A stretch of DNA of 64,000 bases from DATAXP01 sp963708675 (GCA_963708675.1 CAVPTO010000003.1:744001-808000), one strand, 5' to 3'. Shown: positions 9,614 to 17,613, counted from the first letter of the stretch. Numbers and translations: made by a program. Notes: generated by a model from the letters alone, not told the origin.

Positions 9614-10407
9614 GCGCTTCGCTCCTGGGTTCGCATGGCCTCGCCCGCCGCGTCGAGAATCGCGAGACGTCCACCATACGTCTTGTGCAGATTCTCGGTT
9701 GTAAAAGTCGTGGCCGTCTGCCCGGCGGCCACGAGTCGCATGTTCAACATGATCACGGTCTCGAAATACTTCGGGACGGTTCGCAAATCATGATGAACTA
9801 CGAGAACTGTTTTGCCTTGTCGCCGCAGTTGATCGAGCAGTGAGAACACGACCTGCTCGGTCGCGGCATCGACGCCCGCCAGCGGCTCGTCCATCAGATA
9901 GAAGTCCGCCCGCTGCGCGAGTGCGCGGGCCAGAAAGGTTCGCTGTTGTTGACCGCCCGAGAGCTGACCAATCTGCCGCGAGGCTAAATCGCCGAGGCCC
10001 ACCTGCTCCAGGCAAGCGTGAGCCCATTGCCGGTCGGCTGCCTTCGGACGACGAAACCACCCGAGCCTGCCGTAGGTACCCATCAGCACCACGTCGAGCA
10101 CGCTGACAGGAAACTCCCAATCGACGCTTTCCCGCTGCGGCACGTAACCAATCAGGCGACGCTGCGAATCGACGGGCTGTCCGAAGACGCTCACCGAGCC
10201 GCTGGCCAAAGGCACGAGGCCTAGCACGGCCTTAATGAACGTGCTCTTGCCCGCGCCGTTGGGTCCGATGATGCCCGCAAGCGTTGGTCGTTCGATCGTC
10301 AGGTCGATGTCCCACAAGACCGGCTTGCGATGGTACGCGACGGTCACGTCGTGAACGTCGAGCACCGGTGCGATCTTGGTGTCGTTCGGTGATGGGACTT
10401 CGTTCAT
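9610..10407 (-). CDS. Metal ABC transporter ATP-binding protein
   Basis: The 265-residue nucleotide-binding subunit powers the metal importer at the cytoplasmic face. Visible motifs are Walker A G-P-N-G-A-G-K-S-T, the Q-loop V-P-Q-R-E, signature L-S-G-G-Q-Q-Q-R, Walker B Y-L-M-D-E-P and the switch His in V-H-H-D-L. The segment around V-P-Q-R-E-S-V-D-W-E-F-P-V is typical of the Zn/Mn (ZnuC/MntB/TroB) subfamily. ATG 10407 is chosen; a TTG three codons upstream is also possible. It lies 27 bases from the binding-protein gene upstream and overlaps the permease downstream, so these genes are one operon. Confidence 0.95.
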   Translation of the reverse strand: MNEVPSPNDTKIAPVLDVHDVTVAYHRKPVLWDIDLTIERPTLAGIIGPNGAGKSTFIKAVLGLVPLASGSVSVFGQPVDSQRRLIGYVPQRESVDWEFPVSVLDVVLMGTYGRLGWFRRPKAADRQWAHACLEQVGLGDLASRQIGQLSGGQQQRTFLARALAQRADFYLMDEPLAGVDAATEQVVFSLLDQLRRQGKTVLVVHHDLRTVPKYFETVIMLNMRLVAAGQTATTFTTENLHKTYGGRLAILDAAGEAMRTQERSA

Positions 10408-10434
10408 GCGAAACAATCAATTCATCAACGACTT

Positions 10435-11409
10435 CTACTCTAATGATCGCGCGATCGTCTCGACGTTATGGCGGACCATGCCGGCGTACGTGCCTTCGGG
10501 CGTTCCGGGGCGGCCCATGGCGTCGGAGAACAGTTCGCCACCGACCGTGACGTGATGACCTCGCGCCTCGCAACCTTCGACGAGTGCGCGGATGTTGCGC
10601 TCGCTGACGCTCGACTCGACGAACACGGCTTTGACGCCCCGCTCGACCATGAACGCGACGAGTTGATTGATTTCGCGGACGCCCGCCTCGCTTTCGGTGC
10701 TGATCCCTTGAATCGCGCGCACCTCGAAGTCGTAGGCGCGGGCGAAGTAGCTGAACGCATCGTGCGCGGTGACCAAGACTCGACGATTCGTCGGGATCGC
10801 ACCGAGCCGCTCGTGGCACCAGGCGTTCAGTTTCTCAAGCTCTTCGGTGTACTTCTGACCTCGCGCCCGGTAGTCGGCTTCGTGTTCGGGATCGCGGGCG
10901 ACGAGTGCTTCGACGACGGGCGGTATCGTTCGATTCCACAAAGCGACGTCGAACCAAACGTGCGGATCGTAATGACCCGGCGCGGTTTCGAGCAGCCGCT
11001 TCTCCCCAATACCTGAAGTCACGTTGCCTGAAGTGACGATGCCCGACGTGACAGCCACCGTCGGCCGACGGCGAGCCATGCGCTCGAAGATGTCGGCCAT
11101 CTTCCCTTCAAGGTGCAGGCCGGAATAAAAGATCACGTCGGCCGATTCGAGGCGGGCGATATCGCCGGTCGAGGCCTTGTACAAGTGCGGATCGACCCCC
11201 TCACCCATGAGTTGCACGACATTCACGCGATCGCCGCCGACATTCCGCACGACGTCGGCCACCATGCCGGTCGTGCAGACCGCCAGGATGGCTCGTCCGC
11301 CCCTTCGGTTCGCCACGCCGTCATCGCCATGCGTCGACGTTCCGCAGCCGGCTAGCACGCATGCCAGCAGCGCCACGGCCTCACAGCAGGCACGTCGGCT
11401 TTGTCCCAT
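10435..11409 (-). CDS. Metal ABC transporter substrate-binding lipoprotein (TroA/ZnuA/MntC family)
   Basis: This 324-residue lipoprotein has a hydrophobic signal ending in the lipobox L-A-G-C near residue 22, so it should be anchored in a membrane facing the periplasm. Cluster A-1 binding-protein features include G-E-G-V-D-P-H, Y-D-P-H-V-W-F-D, T-A-H-D-A-F-S-Y-F and G-G-E-L-F-S-D-A-M-G. Together these supply the His, Glu/His and Asp metal ligands of TroA/MntC-type sites. The loop between the first two His motifs is short, without the His-rich stretch of many ZnuA proteins. That mildly favours Mn or a generalist site. ATG 11409 is chosen because GGGGGAG sits 5 bases upstream and it gives a clean signal peptide; the frame is open to 11472. 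It is the first gene of the importer operon. Confidence 0.93.
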   Translation of the reverse strand: MGQSRRACCEAVALLACVLAGCGTSTHGDDGVANRRGGRAILAVCTTGMVADVVRNVGGDRVNVVQLMGEGVDPHLYKASTGDIARLESADVIFYSGLHLEGKMADIFERMARRRPTVAVTSGIVTSGNVTSGIGEKRLLETAPGHYDPHVWFDVALWNRTIPPVVEALVARDPEHEADYRARGQKYTEELEKLNAWCHERLGAIPTNRRVLVTAHDAFSYFARAYDFEVRAIQGISTESEAGVREINQLVAFMVERGVKAVFVESSVSERNIRALVEGCEARGHHVTVGGELFSDAMGRPGTPEGTYAGMVRHNVETIARSLE

Positions 11410-11458
11410 GAACTCCCCCGAAAGACTCGCGAGATATTTGGCGACTCGCACATCAAGA

Positions 11459-11474
11459 TTTTGACCACTCAAAA
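11459..11474. promoter_or_regulatory. Candidate metal-regulator operator palindrome
   Basis: TTTTGA-CCAC-TCAAAA is a perfect 6-4-6 palindrome lying 3 bases downstream of the -10 box of the importer operon promoter. It therefore covers the expected transcription start. A repressor bound there would block initiation, the usual arrangement for Mn/Zn/Fe repressors. The sequence matches no consensus I can name. Confidence 0.45.
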
Positions 11475-11477
11475 CCT

Positions 11478-11507
11478 ATCATATCTTCCGCGATCCGCCT
11501 GCGTCAA
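11478..11507 (-). promoter_or_regulatory. Promoter of the metal importer operon
   Basis: On the minus strand, TTGACG (11507-11502) and TATGAT (11483-11478) are separated by 18 bases, a good housekeeping-sigma promoter. It predicts a start near 11470 and a leader of about 60 bases before the lipoprotein ATG at 11409. Confidence 0.6.
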
Positions 11508-11607
11508 GGCGACGGGATTTTCTAACGTGGTCGTTTGGCGGGGCAGCGGAACGTTCCACTGGCGCGTCGCGGCTAACCGGGGGCGAAATCGACGGCCAAC
11601 ACCGGCG

Positions 11608-11637
11608 TTGACCCGCACCGCGCGATCGCCCTATGCT
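11608..11637 (+). promoter_or_regulatory. Promoter upstream of the LptF/G-type gene
   Basis: TTGACC (11608-11613) and TATGCT (11632-11637) are separated by 18 bases. The ATG at 11646 is only 8 bases past the -10 box, so the transcript would be nearly leaderless. The 12 bases around the -35 box, GGCGTTGACCCG, recur exactly upstream of lysS. Confidence 0.5.
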
Positions 11638-11645
11638 TCGCACCC

Positions 11646-12782
11646 ATGCGCATCCTCGACCGCTACATGCTGCGCCAATATGTACAGGTGTTCTTCATCT
11701 GCTGGTGCAGCCTGACCGGGCTGTACGTGGTCTTCGACGCGTTCAACTATCTCGACGAGTTCATGCGTTTCGCCGAGGGGCACGGCAGCCTGCTCGAAAT
11801 CATGGGCCGGTTCTACATCTTCCGATCGATCTCGTTTTTCGATCGCGTGAGCGCCGTGCTGGCCGTCATCTCGGCCATCTTCACGGTCACGTGGATCCAG
11901 CGACACAACGAACTGACGGCCATGATGGCCGCGGGAATCTCGCGCCGACGCGTGGTGTTTCCCGTTGTCGTGGCCAGCGCCGCGGTGAGTTTGCTGGCAG
12001 CGGCCAACCGCGAGTTCGTCATTCCGAACATTGCCGACGAGCTGACGCGCGACCCCGCCGACCTTAGCGGTGAAAGCGGCCGCGACTTCCGGCCGCGATA
12101 CGACCACCAGAACGAGTTTCTGTTCCGCGCGAAGCAGACAGTGATCGCCGAGCAACGGCTCGACGAGCCGAACTTCCTGCTTCGCCCGTCGCTCGACGCT
12201 CAAGGCCGGCAGATCGTCGCCGAGCACTGTTACTATCGCCCGGCCGAAGGTGATCATCCCAGCGGGTATCTGTTCAAGGCGGTCACGCAGCCGCGCGAGA
12301 TGCTGACCGAGCCGACGCTGACGCTCGACGGCAGGCCGGTCGTGATTACACCTGTCAGTGCCGGCGGATGGTTGGAGCCGGACGAGCTGTTCGTCGTGAG
12401 TGAGGTCGATTTCGAACAGTTGGCCGGCGGCACCAAGTGGCGACAGTTTTCGTCGGTCCGCGAGTTGACGACGAGCCTGTCGAACAGCGCCCTCGACTTC
12501 GGCGCCGACGTGCGCGTGGCGATTCATAGCCGCATTTTGCAGCCGATTCTCGATGTGACGTTGCTGTTCCTGGGCCTTCCGATGGTGCTCCGTCGCGAGC
12601 GCGGAAATATCTTCATCGCGATCGGACTATGTGGCGCATTGATTGCCGGCTTTATGATGGTATCGACAGGGTGCCAGTACCTCGGGTCGAGCTACCTCGT
12701 GCAGCCGGCGCTGGCGGCGTGGCTTCCGCTGATGATGTTCGTGCCCGCCGCCGCCGTGTTGTACGATCGCGTCGACCGCTAA
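11646..12782 (+). CDS. LptF/LptG-family permease (YjgP/YjgQ)
   Basis: This 378-residue inner-membrane protein has the family layout. It opens with I-L-D-R-Y-M-L-R-Q-Y and a helix at about 14-32, then helices near 60-80 and 100-120. A periplasmic beta-jellyroll region spans about 125-285, and three C-terminal helices about 300-375. The conserved R-H-N-E-L-T-A-M-M-A-A-G-I-S coupling-helix motif is at about 90-103. LptF and LptG form the membrane part of the ATP-driven machine that extracts lipopolysaccharide or a related lipid and hands it to a periplasmic bridge. Only one such gene is visible here; its partner and LptB must be elsewhere. The plus-strand acyl-CoA synthetase follows after about 100 bases. 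Confidence 0.92.
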   Translation: MRILDRYMLRQYVQVFFICWCSLTGLYVVFDAFNYLDEFMRFAEGHGSLLEIMGRFYIFRSISFFDRVSAVLAVISAIFTVTWIQRHNELTAMMAAGISRRRVVFPVVVASAAVSLLAAANREFVIPNIADELTRDPADLSGESGRDFRPRYDHQNEFLFRAKQTVIAEQRLDEPNFLLRPSLDAQGRQIVAEHCYYRPAEGDHPSGYLFKAVTQPREMLTEPTLTLDGRPVVITPVSAGGWLEPDELFVVSEVDFEQLAGGTKWRQFSSVRELTTSLSNSALDFGADVRVAIHSRILQPILDVTLLFLGLPMVLRRERGNIFIAIGLCGALIAGFMMVSTGCQYLGSSYLVQPALAAWLPLMMFVPAAAVLYDRVDR

Positions 12783-12883
12783 AAAGAAATCGCCGTTAGA
12801 AGGAATCGCCGCTAGAGGAAGCTGGCCGCCAGGTCGCCGCATCCGTATCGGATCGCATTTGCATCGCACGGGGGGACGCATCG

Positions 12884-14584
12884 ATGTCGCAGCCGTCGCA
12901 CGCGGCAGCGCCGCCAGATGAATTGGCCACGCCTTGGGTCGACGGGCTGACGATCGGCCAAGCCTTAGCGCGAACGGCCCAACGTCACCCCGATACCGAA
13001 GCGGCCGTGTTCATGGCCAGCGGCTTCCGCGCGACATGGGCGGAATTCTTGGCGCAGGTCGACGAAGTCGCTTGCGGGCTGTTGGCCCTGGGCATTCGCA
13101 AAGGCGAGCACGTTGCCGTTTGGGCGACGAGCGTGCCGCAGTGGGTGCTGCTGCAGTTCGCTACGGCGCGAATCGGCGCGGTGATGGTCACGATCAACCC
13201 TGCCTATCGGGCACACGAGCTGAAGTTTGTGCTTCGCCAGAGCGACGCGGTCGCGTTGTTTCTAATCGACCATTTCAAGACGTCTGACTACTTCGCCATG
13301 CTCGCCGAGGTTTGCCCGCAGTTGGCGAACTCCTCGCTGGGCGAGCCGCATCTCACCGACTTCCCCGCCCTGCGATGGGTCGTCTCGCTGCGAGGCGAAA
13401 CGCCCGCTGGGGCGATCTCGTGGGAGTACCTGCTCGGCCGCGGCCGCACGTTCGAGGCCGATATCGAGGCGATCGGCGCGACGCTCAAACCGACCGAGCC
13501 GATCAACATCCAATACACTTCCGGCACGACGGGCTTCCCAAAGGCGGCGACGCTCAGCCATCGCAACCTGCTGCTCAACGCCTACTACATCGGCATGTGC
13601 CAGCGCATGGCGTCGACGGACCGCATGTGCATTCCGGTGCCGTTCTACCATTGCTTCGGGTGCGTGCTCGGTACGCTGTGCTCGTCGGTGTATGGCGCGA
13701 CAATGGTCATCCCGGCCGACTCGTTCCAGCCGACGGCGACGCTCGAAGCGATCGAGCGATACAAGGCGACGGTCATCTACGGCGTGCCGACGATGTTCAT
13801 CGCCCAGTTGCAGGATCCATCGTTCGATTCGCGCGACCTTTCTTCGCTTCGCACGGGGATCATGTCGGGAAGCCCGTGCCCGATCGAAGTCATGCGGCAA
13901 GTCGTCAGCCGGATGAACGCTCGCGAGATCACGATTGCCTACGGCCAGACCGAGGCCTCGCCCGTGATCACACAAACCCGCGCCGACGACCCCATCGAGT
14001 TGCGTGTCGAAACGGTCGGTCGGCCGCTGCCGCACGTCGAGGTGAAGCTCGTCGATCCCTCCACCGGCGAGGAAGTCGGCGACAACCAACAAGGCGAACT
14101 GTGCGCCCGCGGGCACGTCGTCATGCTCGGTTACTACCGCAATCCCGAGGCGACTGCCGCGGCGATCGACGACGAAGGTTGGCTGCACACTGGCGATTTG
14201 GCCGTGCGGCGTGCCGACGGGTACTACCACATCACCGGACGCATCAAAGACCTGGTGATTCGCGGCGGCGAGAACATCTACCCGCGCGAGATCGAGGAGT
14301 TCCTCTTTACGCACCCGTGCGTCGAGCAGGCGGCCGTTGTCGGATTACCCGACGCCAAGTACGGCGAAGAGCTTTGCGCGTGGATCAAGCTGAAATCCGG
14401 CAGCGAATGCACGGCGGAGCAAGTTCGCGAGTATTGCAAGGCGAAGCTCGCGCACTACAAGGTGCCGAAGTATGTGCGATTCGTTGACAACTTCCCCCAG
14501 ACCGTCACCGGCAAAATCCAGAAATTTCGGATTCGAGAGCAGATGGTGGCCGAGCTGGGGCTCGACGAACAGAAGACGGCCTGA
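12884..14584 (+). CDS. AMP-binding acyl-CoA synthetase (fatty-acyl-CoA ligase family)
   Basis: The 566-residue enzyme belongs to the adenylate-forming superfamily, which activates a carboxylic acid with ATP and transfers it to coenzyme A. The phosphate-binding loop Y-T-S-G-T-T-G-F-P-K-A is near residue 207, the A-Y-G-Q-T-E-A-S motif near 350 and the hinge motif G-R-I-K-D-L-V-I-R-G-G-E-N-I-Y-P near 450. The catalytic Lys is in V-T-G-K-I-Q-K near 545. Length and the G-Y-Y/G-E-L-C-A-R-G motifs fit medium- or long-chain acyl-CoA synthetases of the FadD/ACSF2 type; the chain length preference is not readable. A strong hairpin terminator follows at 14597-14631. No Shine-Dalgarno is obvious at ATG 12884. 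Confidence 0.93.
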   Translation: MSQPSHAAAPPDELATPWVDGLTIGQALARTAQRHPDTEAAVFMASGFRATWAEFLAQVDEVACGLLALGIRKGEHVAVWATSVPQWVLLQFATARIGAVMVTINPAYRAHELKFVLRQSDAVALFLIDHFKTSDYFAMLAEVCPQLANSSLGEPHLTDFPALRWVVSLRGETPAGAISWEYLLGRGRTFEADIEAIGATLKPTEPINIQYTSGTTGFPKAATLSHRNLLLNAYYIGMCQRMASTDRMCIPVPFYHCFGCVLGTLCSSVYGATMVIPADSFQPTATLEAIERYKATVIYGVPTMFIAQLQDPSFDSRDLSSLRTGIMSGSPCPIEVMRQVVSRMNAREITIAYGQTEASPVITQTRADDPIELRVETVGRPLPHVEVKLVDPSTGEEVGDNQQGELCARGHVVMLGYYRNPEATAAAIDDEGWLHTGDLAVRRADGYYHITGRIKDLVIRGGENIYPREIEEFLFTHPCVEQAAVVGLPDAKYGEELCAWIKLKSGSECTAEQVREYCKAKLAHYKVPKYVRFVDNFPQTVTGKIQKFRIREQMVAELGLDEQKTA

Positions 14585-14596
14585 CGCGAAAACGAA

Positions 14597-14631
14597 AAAA
14601 GCCGAACCTCCACAAGGGAGATTCGGCTTTT
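14597..14631. terminator. Bidirectional hairpin terminator
   Basis: AAAAGCCGAA (14597-14606) pairs with TTCGGCTTTT (14622-14631), with an inner CTCC/GGAG pairing. A-tract and T-tract flank both sides. It sits 12 bases after the acyl-CoA synthetase stop and in the convergent space before the Cys-rich gene, so it can serve both. Confidence 0.85.
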
Positions 14632-14707
14632 GCTTAGGTCGCCAAACTTACGACCGACGTCAGCCCACAGGGCGGAACATCGGTCGGTCGTATGTTCGAT
14701 AGGCGAT

Positions 14708-15115
14708 TTAGGCCTTGGGGGCCGGCGGCGGTCCCGGGGGAGCCGGAGCCGGAGCGGCCGGGGCCGGAGCGGCACAAGCCGGAGCAGCGGCCGGAGCCGG
14801 TGCACAGCAGGTCGGAGCGACCGGGGCCGGGGCACAAGCCGGAGCGCAAGCGGGGGCACAGTCAGCCGGAGCACAGCAAGCCGGCTCGCAGCACTTGTGG
14901 TGCTTGTGCTTGAGGCGGTGGAACAGACCCTTACGACCACCGCAGCCACAGCATTCAGCCGGGGCGGGAGCCGCACAACCACCATCGCAACCGCCGTCGC
15001 CAGCGCAACCATGGCAACCATGGCCGGCCATCGCGACGTTGTTCTCACCACCCAACAAAGCAATACCGACCACCGCGAAGAAGATCGCGATGCCAAAAAC
15101 CAATGCACGATTCAT
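14708..15115 (-). CDS. Small secreted Cys/Pro/Ala-rich protein
   Basis: The 135-residue protein starts at ATG 15115, supported by GGAGG 8 bases upstream; the frame is open to 15163. A signal peptide (hydrophobic residues about 4-21, then N-V-A-M-A-G) leads to a mature part with 17 Cys. These include C-x2-C and C-C pairs (G-C-H-G-C, C-C-G-C-G-G) and a basic patch H-R-L-K-H-K-H-H-K-C-C. It ends in a low-complexity tail of A-P-A-C and A-A-P repeats and P-P-G-P-P-P. The Cys and His density suggests metal binding or disulfide cross-linking in the envelope; that is inference. I recognise the general style from planctomycete genomes but no named family. A terminator lies downstream. Confidence 0.8.
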   Translation of the reverse strand: MNRALVFGIAIFFAVVGIALLGGENNVAMAGHGCHGCAGDGGCDGGCAAPAPAECCGCGGRKGLFHRLKHKHHKCCEPACCAPADCAPACAPACAPAPVAPTCCAPAPAAAPACAAPAPAAPAPAPPGPPPAPKA

Positions 15116-15319
15116 CCGAATTCCTCCAAAACAGAACAGGTACCGTACCGTACGGGGACGCACTTTCCGTCGTTTGCATCGCTGCCCGAGACTGTGACGG
15201 CCCAGTCACGGACATATACCTACTGCGGTGTGCCGATTGCTTAAATCGCTTAAGTTGCCCTGTAAAAACAAACTCTTACGATTACCGCGTAAAGCACAGT
15301 TACACAGGCTAGGTTGCCT

Positions 15320-15347
15320 AAGGTATCACTGCGGGTCGCGTTGTCAA
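15320..15347 (-). promoter_or_regulatory. Candidate promoter of the Cys-rich protein gene
   Basis: On the minus strand a consensus TTGACA (15347-15342) is followed after 16 bases by TACCTT (15325-15320). The leader to ATG 15115 would be about 200 bases. The -10 match is only moderate. Confidence 0.4.
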
Positions 15348-15461
15348 GTACCGCCCAGATAACGTGTGCCGGTTGGGTTGAACCGGGACTCTGGGTTGAC
15401 TGACGTAGCGAATTTCGTGCAAGTGTAGAACAAAATCAACGGTCAGGCAGACCTAGCGCGC

Positions 15462-15492
15462 AAAAAAAGAGCCGGCATTGCTGCCGGCTCTT
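15462..15492 (-). terminator. Rho-independent terminator of the lipoprotein gene
   Basis: AAGAGCCGGCA (15467-15477) and TGCCGGCTCTT (15482-15492) form a perfect 11-base stem with a 4-base loop. Read on the minus strand the stem is followed by a run of T, so it ends transcription coming from 15581-16147. Confidence 0.85.
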
Positions 15493-15580
15493 CGTCATAA
15501 ACGTCCTAGATTATCGCGCTCGTGCATTCGGGCCGCTTATCGACCCATTCGCACATTTCAATCCGCAGAAGCGGCATCAG

Positions 15581-16147
15581 CTATTTAAGCTGTGACTGTC
15601 CCTCAACTTGGGCGCGATTGGCAGTATCGGCACCCGGCAGCGGACTTCCGCTACGACGCGCCATCTCCTGCTCGGTTTGCTGCTGCTTGCGGATCATGTC
15701 CTCGGGATCCTCAAAATTCAGGACCAGCGGAGGCATGTCGTCGAAAACCTTGGTCGCCAAGCCCGAAATGCGCCACCCCTGTGGGCACATCTTGAGCAGC
15801 CAGACCACCGTGTCGGTATGTTTTTGGCCATCCGGACCGACGTCGGTCCACGTGCTAGCAACCTGGGCTTCCTGCGGAGAAACGATTTCCATCTCGCCGA
15901 CCGAGTACGAAGCCGTCTCGCTGCCTGGCGGCGAAACCACTAAGTCCATTTCGGTCGTCTTCTGTCGCGCGAGATCGGTCAACAGGCCCGCGGCCTTCTC
16001 GTCGTTGCCTATCTTCACCGACTGCAGGAACTCGCGAATCGTCGCGTCCGGCGGCGCGACGCTCGCCCCGCCACCGCCTCCTGCTCCGCAGCCGACGAGC
16101 GTCACCGTGAGCAGCGTCGTCGCTATTGCCCGAATTCCAACTCGCAT
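15581..16147 (-). CDS. Hypothetical lipoprotein
   Basis: This 188-residue protein starts at ATG 16147, with AAGGAGG about 8 bases upstream. A short signal ends in the lipobox L-V-G-C at residues 17-20, followed by a Gly run (G-A-G-G-G-G-G). The remainder is a single alpha+beta domain of about 130 residues: T-I-R-E-F-L-Q-S-V-K, T-T-E-M-D-L-V-V, W-T-D-V-G-P-D-G and W-L-L-K-M-C-P-Q-G-W-R-I-S-G. It resembles small NTF2-like or DUF4878-type folds, but I cannot name the family. A polar Q/E-rich tail of about 40 residues ends the protein. Its leader contains three 15-base tandem units and its own terminator follows, so it appears to be an independent or last-in-operon gene after plsC. Confidence 0.78.
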   Translation of the reverse strand: MRVGIRAIATTLLTVTLVGCGAGGGGGASVAPPDATIREFLQSVKIGNDEKAAGLLTDLARQKTTEMDLVVSPPGSETASYSVGEMEIVSPQEAQVASTWTDVGPDGQKHTDTVVWLLKMCPQGWRISGLATKVFDDMPPLVLNFEDPEDMIRKQQQTEQEMARRSGSPLPGADTANRAQVEGQSQLK

Positions 16148-16161
16148 CGCCGGCCTCCTTG

Positions 16162-16203
16162 TTGACCCTTGCTGGGTTGACCCGTGCTACATTCACCCTT
16201 GCT
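16162..16203. repeat. Three tandem 15-base units upstream of the lipoprotein gene
   Basis: TTGACCCTTGCT, TTGACCCGTGCT and TTCACCCTTGCT occur at 16162, 16177 and 16192, each followed by a 3-base spacer. They end 14 bases upstream of the lipoprotein start codon, immediately before the ribosome-binding site. On the gene's own strand the unit reads AGCAAGGGTCAA. Confidence 0.8.
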
Positions 16204-16255
16204 AGCATCCCGCGCCTATGAAGGGCCGGGAGTCTCGCAAGATCGGCCAAACCGG

Positions 16256-16929
16256 TCAAGGCGAGTCGGACGCATCGTCGCCGCTCTGTGCCCGCTGTTT
16301 ACCGGCACGCGCGGCCGCGTGACAGTCGTGAATGCGTCGCTGCACCTCGGCAACCAGCGCGGCATCATCGAGCTTCGCGACTTCTTCGGGGCTCATTGGC
16401 TTGCCGAAGTCGATGTGAATGCACGCACGGCGCGGCAGCTTGTGCGTGCGGGGCCACGCATCAAACGCGCCGTCGATCGCCATCGGCAACAGCACCGCTC
16501 CGCTGCGTCGCGCCAGGCGCAGAACCCGGGCTTGAGCGGCGCCACCTCGCCGTCGCTGGAGCGTCGCCCTTCGGGAAAGACGAGGACCGCCTCGCCGCGC
16601 TTCAATCGTCGCAGCGTCTCCCTGAGCCCTGCCAGTCCCGAACCCTCTCGATCGATCGGGATCGAATCCAGCGATTCGATAATCCACCGGAGCGGTACGG
16701 ATTTGAATAATGTATCGCGGGCAAGAAAGTTGAGCCGTCGGTCGCAGCAAAGCCCGACCAAGATGGGATCGAAGTGGCTTTGATGATTCGAAAGGACGAG
16801 CAGCGCCCCTTCAGCCGGAACGTGATGCCGGCCTTCCCAGCGAACCTGAAATAGGCCAGCGCCGAGCAGTCGGCAGGCGACGCGAATGAAGTCGTACCAA
16901 ATACGTTTGGCGAGCGAGCGTTGAGCCAT
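16256..16929 (-). CDS. plsC: 1-acyl-sn-glycerol-3-phosphate acyltransferase, frameshifted
   Basis: The N-terminal two thirds (frame starting at ATG 16929) show the PlsC acyltransferase motifs N-H-Q-S-H-F-D (the H-x4-D catalytic pair) and F-P-E-G-R-R-S. This enzyme adds the second acyl chain in phosphatidic acid synthesis at the membrane. After L-K-P-G near 16527 the frame is lost. The continuation L-A-R-R-S-G-A-V-L-L-P-M-A-I-D-G through to the stop at 16256 is in another frame. A single missing base in the CCCGGG run would restore an intact protein of about 224 residues. The gene follows cmk directly (stop at 16948), a common neighbourhood. The break is probably a sequence error, since both halves are well conserved. 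Confidence 0.85.
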
Positions 16930-16947
16930 GCGTGCCCAGGGAAACAA

Positions 16948-17604
16948 TCAGCGTGGCGCGATATGCGATCGTACAACTTGTTCGAGCCGATCGACAACTT
17001 CCTGCGGCGACAAGCCGTCGGTATTCACCTCGATGGCATCCGAAGCGCGAATCAGCGGACCAACCAGGCGTCGGCGGTCGCGCTCGTCGCGCAGGTCTTG
17101 CTGCCGCAAAACCTCGTCAAAAGGCAGAATCTCGCCGCGGGCTTCGAGGTCGCGGATGCGGCGGCGTGCCCGCTCCTCGTTCGTCGCGGTGAGAAATATC
17201 TTGCAGTCGGCATCGGGAAACACGACCGTCCCTTGGTCACGTCCCTCGCTGACGACGTCGTGCCCAGCCGCGGCCTCGCGCTGCAGCTCGACCAATCTCG
17301 CCCGCACGCCTGGGTTGTCGGCAGCGTTGTGCGTGAGCGACGTGATTTCGAGGCTGCGTATCTCGCGGGTCACGTCCTCGCCGTTCAGGAAAACCTGATC
17401 GTTGCGAAGGTCGATCGTGACGTCGTTGGCGACGTCGACAATCTGCTGCGGATCGTCCCAAGAGATGCCGCGATGCAAGGCCGCCAACGTCACCGCCCGG
17501 TACATCGCCCCCGTGTCGAGAAAACGAAAGCCCAGCCGCCGCGCGAGCGCTCGCGCCGCGCTGCTCTTCCCTGCACCAGCGGGTCCGTCAATGGCGATGA
17601 TCAT
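16948..17604 (-). CDS. cmk: Cytidylate kinase
   Basis: The 218-residue enzyme phosphorylates CMP and dCMP with ATP in the cytoplasm. It starts at M-I-I-A-I-D-G-P-A-G-A-G-K-S-S, which carries the P-loop. Family landmarks follow: F-L-D-T-G-A-M-Y-R-A-V, the S-L-T-H-N-A-A-D segment, and G-R-D-Q-G-T-V-V-F-P-D-A (usually G-R-D-M/I-G-T) near residue 130. The C-terminal lid and R-R-L-V-G-P-L segments are also present. The frame is open to 17694, but the upstream 30 codons are made of the G/C-rich intergenic repeat and are not part of the family, so ATG 17604 is the start. plsC follows immediately. Confidence 0.95.
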   Translation of the reverse strand: MIIAIDGPAGAGKSSAARALARRLGFRFLDTGAMYRAVTLAALHRGISWDDPQQIVDVANDVTIDLRNDQVFLNGEDVTREIRSLEITSLTHNAADNPGVRARLVELQREAAAGHDVVSEGRDQGTVVFPDADCKIFLTATNEERARRRIRDLEARGEILPFDEVLRQQDLRDERDRRRLVGPLIRASDAIEVNTDGLSPQEVVDRLEQVVRSHIAPR

Positions 17605-17613
17605 GGGCGGCAG

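Larger units (their letters stand above)
15116..15580. other. Intergenic region, 465 bases
   Basis: I see no gene on either strand here. The stretch holds a candidate minus-strand promoter for the Cys-rich gene (15320-15347) and a GTGAC-6-GTCAC inverted repeat near 15192-15208. It also holds a CCGGTT-6-AACCGG hairpin at 15369-15386 and the terminator of the upstream minus-strand lipoprotein gene at 15462-15492. It is locally richer in A+T than its surroundings. Confidence 0.6.

Noticed and set aside
12934..14487. Arg-rich plus-strand frames overlapping the acyl-CoA synthetase
   Set aside because: Compositional shadows; the adenylate-forming enzyme motifs are continuous in the other frame.
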